Part shown: positions 62,019-64,000 of the stretch, piece after piece | Position numbering within the stretch: the stretch's first letter is position 1 | Layout of the letters: the number at the start of each line of letters is the position of its first letter | From: Cladophialophora immunda | Taxonomy: Eukaryota > Ascomycota > Eurotiomycetes > Chaetothyriales > Herpotrichiellaceae | Direction: 5' to 3' | DNA: 64,000 nucleotides | NCBI RefSeq assembly: GCF_000835495.1 | Contig: NW_015622541.1 | Coordinates: forward strand, 5,146,001 to 5,210,000 | The notes under the pieces: generated by a model | The model's database searches: none | What the model was told of the DNA's origin: nothing | What the model saw: only the letters and a program-made list of their open reading frames with translations | Program-made: the position numbers and the translations under genes

Positions 62019-64000
62019 TCATGAAGCCCCTTCTTCAGCCTCAATCGCTCGAACAGTCTTAGTCCTCACTCTCTGAGTGGTGCGAACGCTTCTCACGACT
62101 CGGCTCTTGACACTAGATGCCTTCTCCCGCAGGCTTGACGAACGGCTGACAGTCGCTGGAGCAGCTCTTTTTGGGCTTTTCTTCGCAATCAAAGCGGTCG
62201 ACGACGAAGTGGACACAACTCTGCGCTTGACTGCCTTGCTCTTAGCACTCGCGACGAGAGTCTTGAGTTTCGAGGGACGTCTGGAAAGACCGCCCACCAC
62301 CGTCGCACTGGTCTTTCGCGTCACAGCTTTCTTGATGAGCTTCATCTTTCGCACCTTGACCGGGCTGCTGGACTGTGAGCGACTTGAGCCCTTCCCTTTC
62401 GGTGCAGCAGCAATTTTGGTCTTCTTCGTGATTCGGCTGGTGCCCTCCTCTATAACCTCCGCGATCTTTCGTTTCGCACCCGCCAGTTTGCTGCGGCTCT
62501 TGCTTGTCTCCTTCTCAGGACTCTTTGGCTTTCGCTCCTCCTTGGATCTTGGTCCTAACACTCCACGGCACTTTTGGGATCCGCAGCGACATTCTTGGAC
62601 ATTCTTCTGTGAATAAGGATCGAAGTTGTAGTCATAAGTGAGTTCTTCTCCGGTCATGATACCTCGGTCGCCTGCGAACAGTGCCATTCGGGGTTTGCCA
62701 TTGACCGTCCACTTTTCCATCCTGCAATTGGGTTCGCAAGAATGGTTGACGAACCGTGCAATGGATCCTCGGGTGGCATCAATGATCATGTTCTGATCAA
62801 AGAGCATCAGATAATAGCACTGCTCCACGTTAGTATAGAATGCATGCCCGCCCAGTGATCGACTGACCTCATTATGTTTGTACATCGTCTTCATACGACG
62901 CTCGCACTCCTCCTGAGTGATAATCTCTCCCGTATACTCCACGATGATCTGATTTGGCTCAAACGTCCGATTGCTTCGCACGCCATATCCCCTGTCCTCC
63001 GTCTTAATCACCTCCACGCCAATGTTGTACTTGCCACCTTTCTTGACCCGTCGCTGGAGGTTTTCAAACGCCCGGTTCCCACAATCTTCTGTTTTCAGGT
63101 TACAGTTCCGGCTGTCACATTCATAGTACATGTATCGATTAATGCAATTCTGGTCGCAACCCGTCTCAGGCTTGCACAAACAGCTTGAATGCTCCTCGTA
63201 CTTTGACACTCGCCATGCTTGGGCCGCATCACCAACAAAGACGTTTTTGTTAACCTTTCTCCACTCGTCGGGCTTCGGCTGACCAGCGGGAACGGGAGAA
63301 AAGATGTCGAAAGGTAGCTTGAAGTCTCGACCGTAACTCATCAGGCGCTCGCCGGCGAACATTGGCAGAGGCAGCACGGAGTTTTCCTTGACAGGTTCCG
63401 AAAGAGCCACGCTCTTGCGTCTGCTTTTGCTGTTGGTAGGACGTATATCGGTCCCCCTGGACTGGCCAGCGTAGAGCCCTGATGTAAGCCATTTCTTTTC
63501 CCGCCGTCGGATGGATGCTTTTGGTTGGGCAACCTCCTCACGGGCGATATCACCCTCGCTGACGCGTCTCTTCTTCGCAACGGGTTCTTGAGCAGCTTGC
63601 TCTATGCCTCCCAAGCTTTTTGATCGTGCTCCGTTGCGCGATTCCGATGCTCTGGCCTTCCTTTTCCCAAGCACGCTATTAGCAATGCTCGACACGACCT
63701 CTCCCGCCTTATCCAGGACGGGCATCCTAGACGATCTTCTTGTAGCTCGCTTCTCTGCAGCCTTGCGCCGTTGCTCCCATATTTTATTGTTCTCGGCCAT
63801 TTTGGCCTTCTTCGCAGCAGACTTTTCTGCTCGGAGACGCTGTTCCTCTGCATCTTCCGCAGTCACTGTCGATGCTCTTCTGGACCCATGCACAGCGCTA
63901 TTCTTCCCACCCAGCATATCTGCCTTGCCTTGCTTTGTAAACACCTCGCTCACGTTCCACGGCAAGTCCAATGCGGCGATACCTTCCTTGACCAGTGTTG
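62019..64000 (-). CDS. ash1: ASH1-type histone H3K36 methyltransferase (5' end beyond window)
   Basis: A nuclear chromatin enzyme. The frame has no start in the window: it is open to base 64000 (LVKEGIAALDLPWNVSEVF), so the N-terminus is missing. A Lys/Arg-rich linker (about the first 200 visible residues) leads to the Cys-rich AWS domain (CLCKPETGCDQNCINRYMYY then ECDSRNC). The SET domain follows: GVEVIKTEDRGYGVR, IIVEYTGEII, DATRGSIARFVNHSCEPNC and GEELTYDYNF, then post-SET ECRCGSQKCRG. The combination GSIARFVNHSCEPNCRMEKW with MALFAGDRGIMTGEE is that of ASH1 rather than SET2. The long basic C-terminal tail (about 200 residues of Lys/Arg/Ser) has no recognised domain. No intron was needed in the visible part. 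Confidence 0.85.
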   Translation of the reverse strand, partial: TLVKEGIAALDLPWNVSEVFTKQGKADMLGGKNSAVHGSRRASTVTAEDAEEQRLRAEKSAAKKAKMAENNKIWEQRRKAAEKRATRRSSRMPVLDKAGEVVSSIANSVLGKRKARASESRNGARSKSLGGIEQAAQEPVAKKRRVSEGDIAREEVAQPKASIRRREKKWLTSGLYAGQSRGTDIRPTNSKSRRKSVALSEPVKENSVLPLPMFAGERLMSYGRDFKLPFDIFSPVPAGQPKPDEWRKVNKNVFVGDAAQAWRVSKYEEHSSCLCKPETGCDQNCINRYMYYECDSRNCNLKTEDCGNRAFENLQRRVKKGGKYNIGVEVIKTEDRGYGVRSNRTFEPNQIIVEYTGEIITQEECERRMKTMYKHNEVSRSLGGHAFYTNVEQCYYLMLFDQNMIIDATRGSIARFVNHSCEPNCRMEKWTVNGKPRMALFAGDRGIMTGEELTYDYNFDPYSQKNVQECRCGSQKCRGVLGPRSKEERKPKSPEKETSKSRSKLAGAKRKIAEVIEEGTSRITKKTKIAAAPKGKGSSRSQSSSPVKVRKMKLIKKAVTRKTSATVVGGLSRRPSKLKTLVASAKSKAVKRRVVSTSSSTALIAKKSPKRAAPATVSRSSSLREKASSVKSRVVRSVRTTQRVRTKTVRAIEAEEGAS

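Noticed and set aside
1..64000. CRISPR arrays, bacterial operons, rRNA or tRNA genes
   Set aside because: No regularly spaced repeats, no ribosome-binding-site-led gene strings and no tRNA-like cloverleaf with the usual T-arm were seen. Introns throughout mark the DNA as eukaryotic.

Overview
The window is nuclear DNA of a filamentous ascomycete (Pezizomycotina). Genes carry many short introns (about 45-150 nt) with GTAAGT-like donors, CTAAC/CTGAC-like branch points and CAG/TAG acceptors. The families present (HET, NACHT-ankyrin, Zn2Cys6 regulators, L-arabinitol dehydrogenase, ASH1) are typical of that group. The class cannot be fixed from the sequence; Eurotiomycetes such as black-yeast relatives are a guess. 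Exon chains given below were joined by eye, and their summed lengths divide by three.

Region 1 (1-5.4 kb) holds a HET-domain relic, a DHA1-type drug transporter, a probable solo LTR and a frameshifted C2H2 zinc-finger pseudogene. Region 2 (5.4-18 kb) is a signalling island. Two paralogous kinase-Sel1-TPR genes flank a tandem kinase/pseudokinase gene, a 60-residue three-exon gene and a CorA-like membrane protein gene. An unrecognised gene follows at 18.7-19.9 kb.

Region 3 (20.6-45 kb) is a 13-gene catabolic-type cluster: two sugar-porter-type MFS carriers, a metallo-beta-lactamase-fold hydrolase, four short-chain dehydrogenases, two Baeyer-Villiger monooxygenases, an aldehyde dehydrogenase, a Zn2Cys6 regulator, a medium-chain dehydrogenase and an epoxide-hydrolase-like enzyme. 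Together they suggest the route cyclic alcohol or epoxide to ketone, lactone, hydroxy acid and finally diacid. The 7-mer TTGCCGG occurs ten times in the roughly 5.4 kb of intergenic DNA of this cluster, in eight of its ten intergenic intervals. That is far above chance and marks a candidate regulon that fits the resident Zn2Cys6 protein.

Region 4 (45-51 kb) has an AT-rich transposase relic, an intact HET gene, a second HET gene cut off after its first exon beside a perfect 56-bp palindrome, and a histidine-phosphatase-family gene. Region 5 (51.4-56.3 kb) is one large intact NLR-like gene (nucleoside-phosphorylase domain, NACHT, ankyrin repeats). Region 6 (57-64 kb) looks like core genome: L-arabinitol 4-dehydrogenase, a D-2-hydroxyacid dehydrogenase, an M20 amidohydrolase and an ASH1-type histone methyltransferase whose 5' end lies beyond the window.
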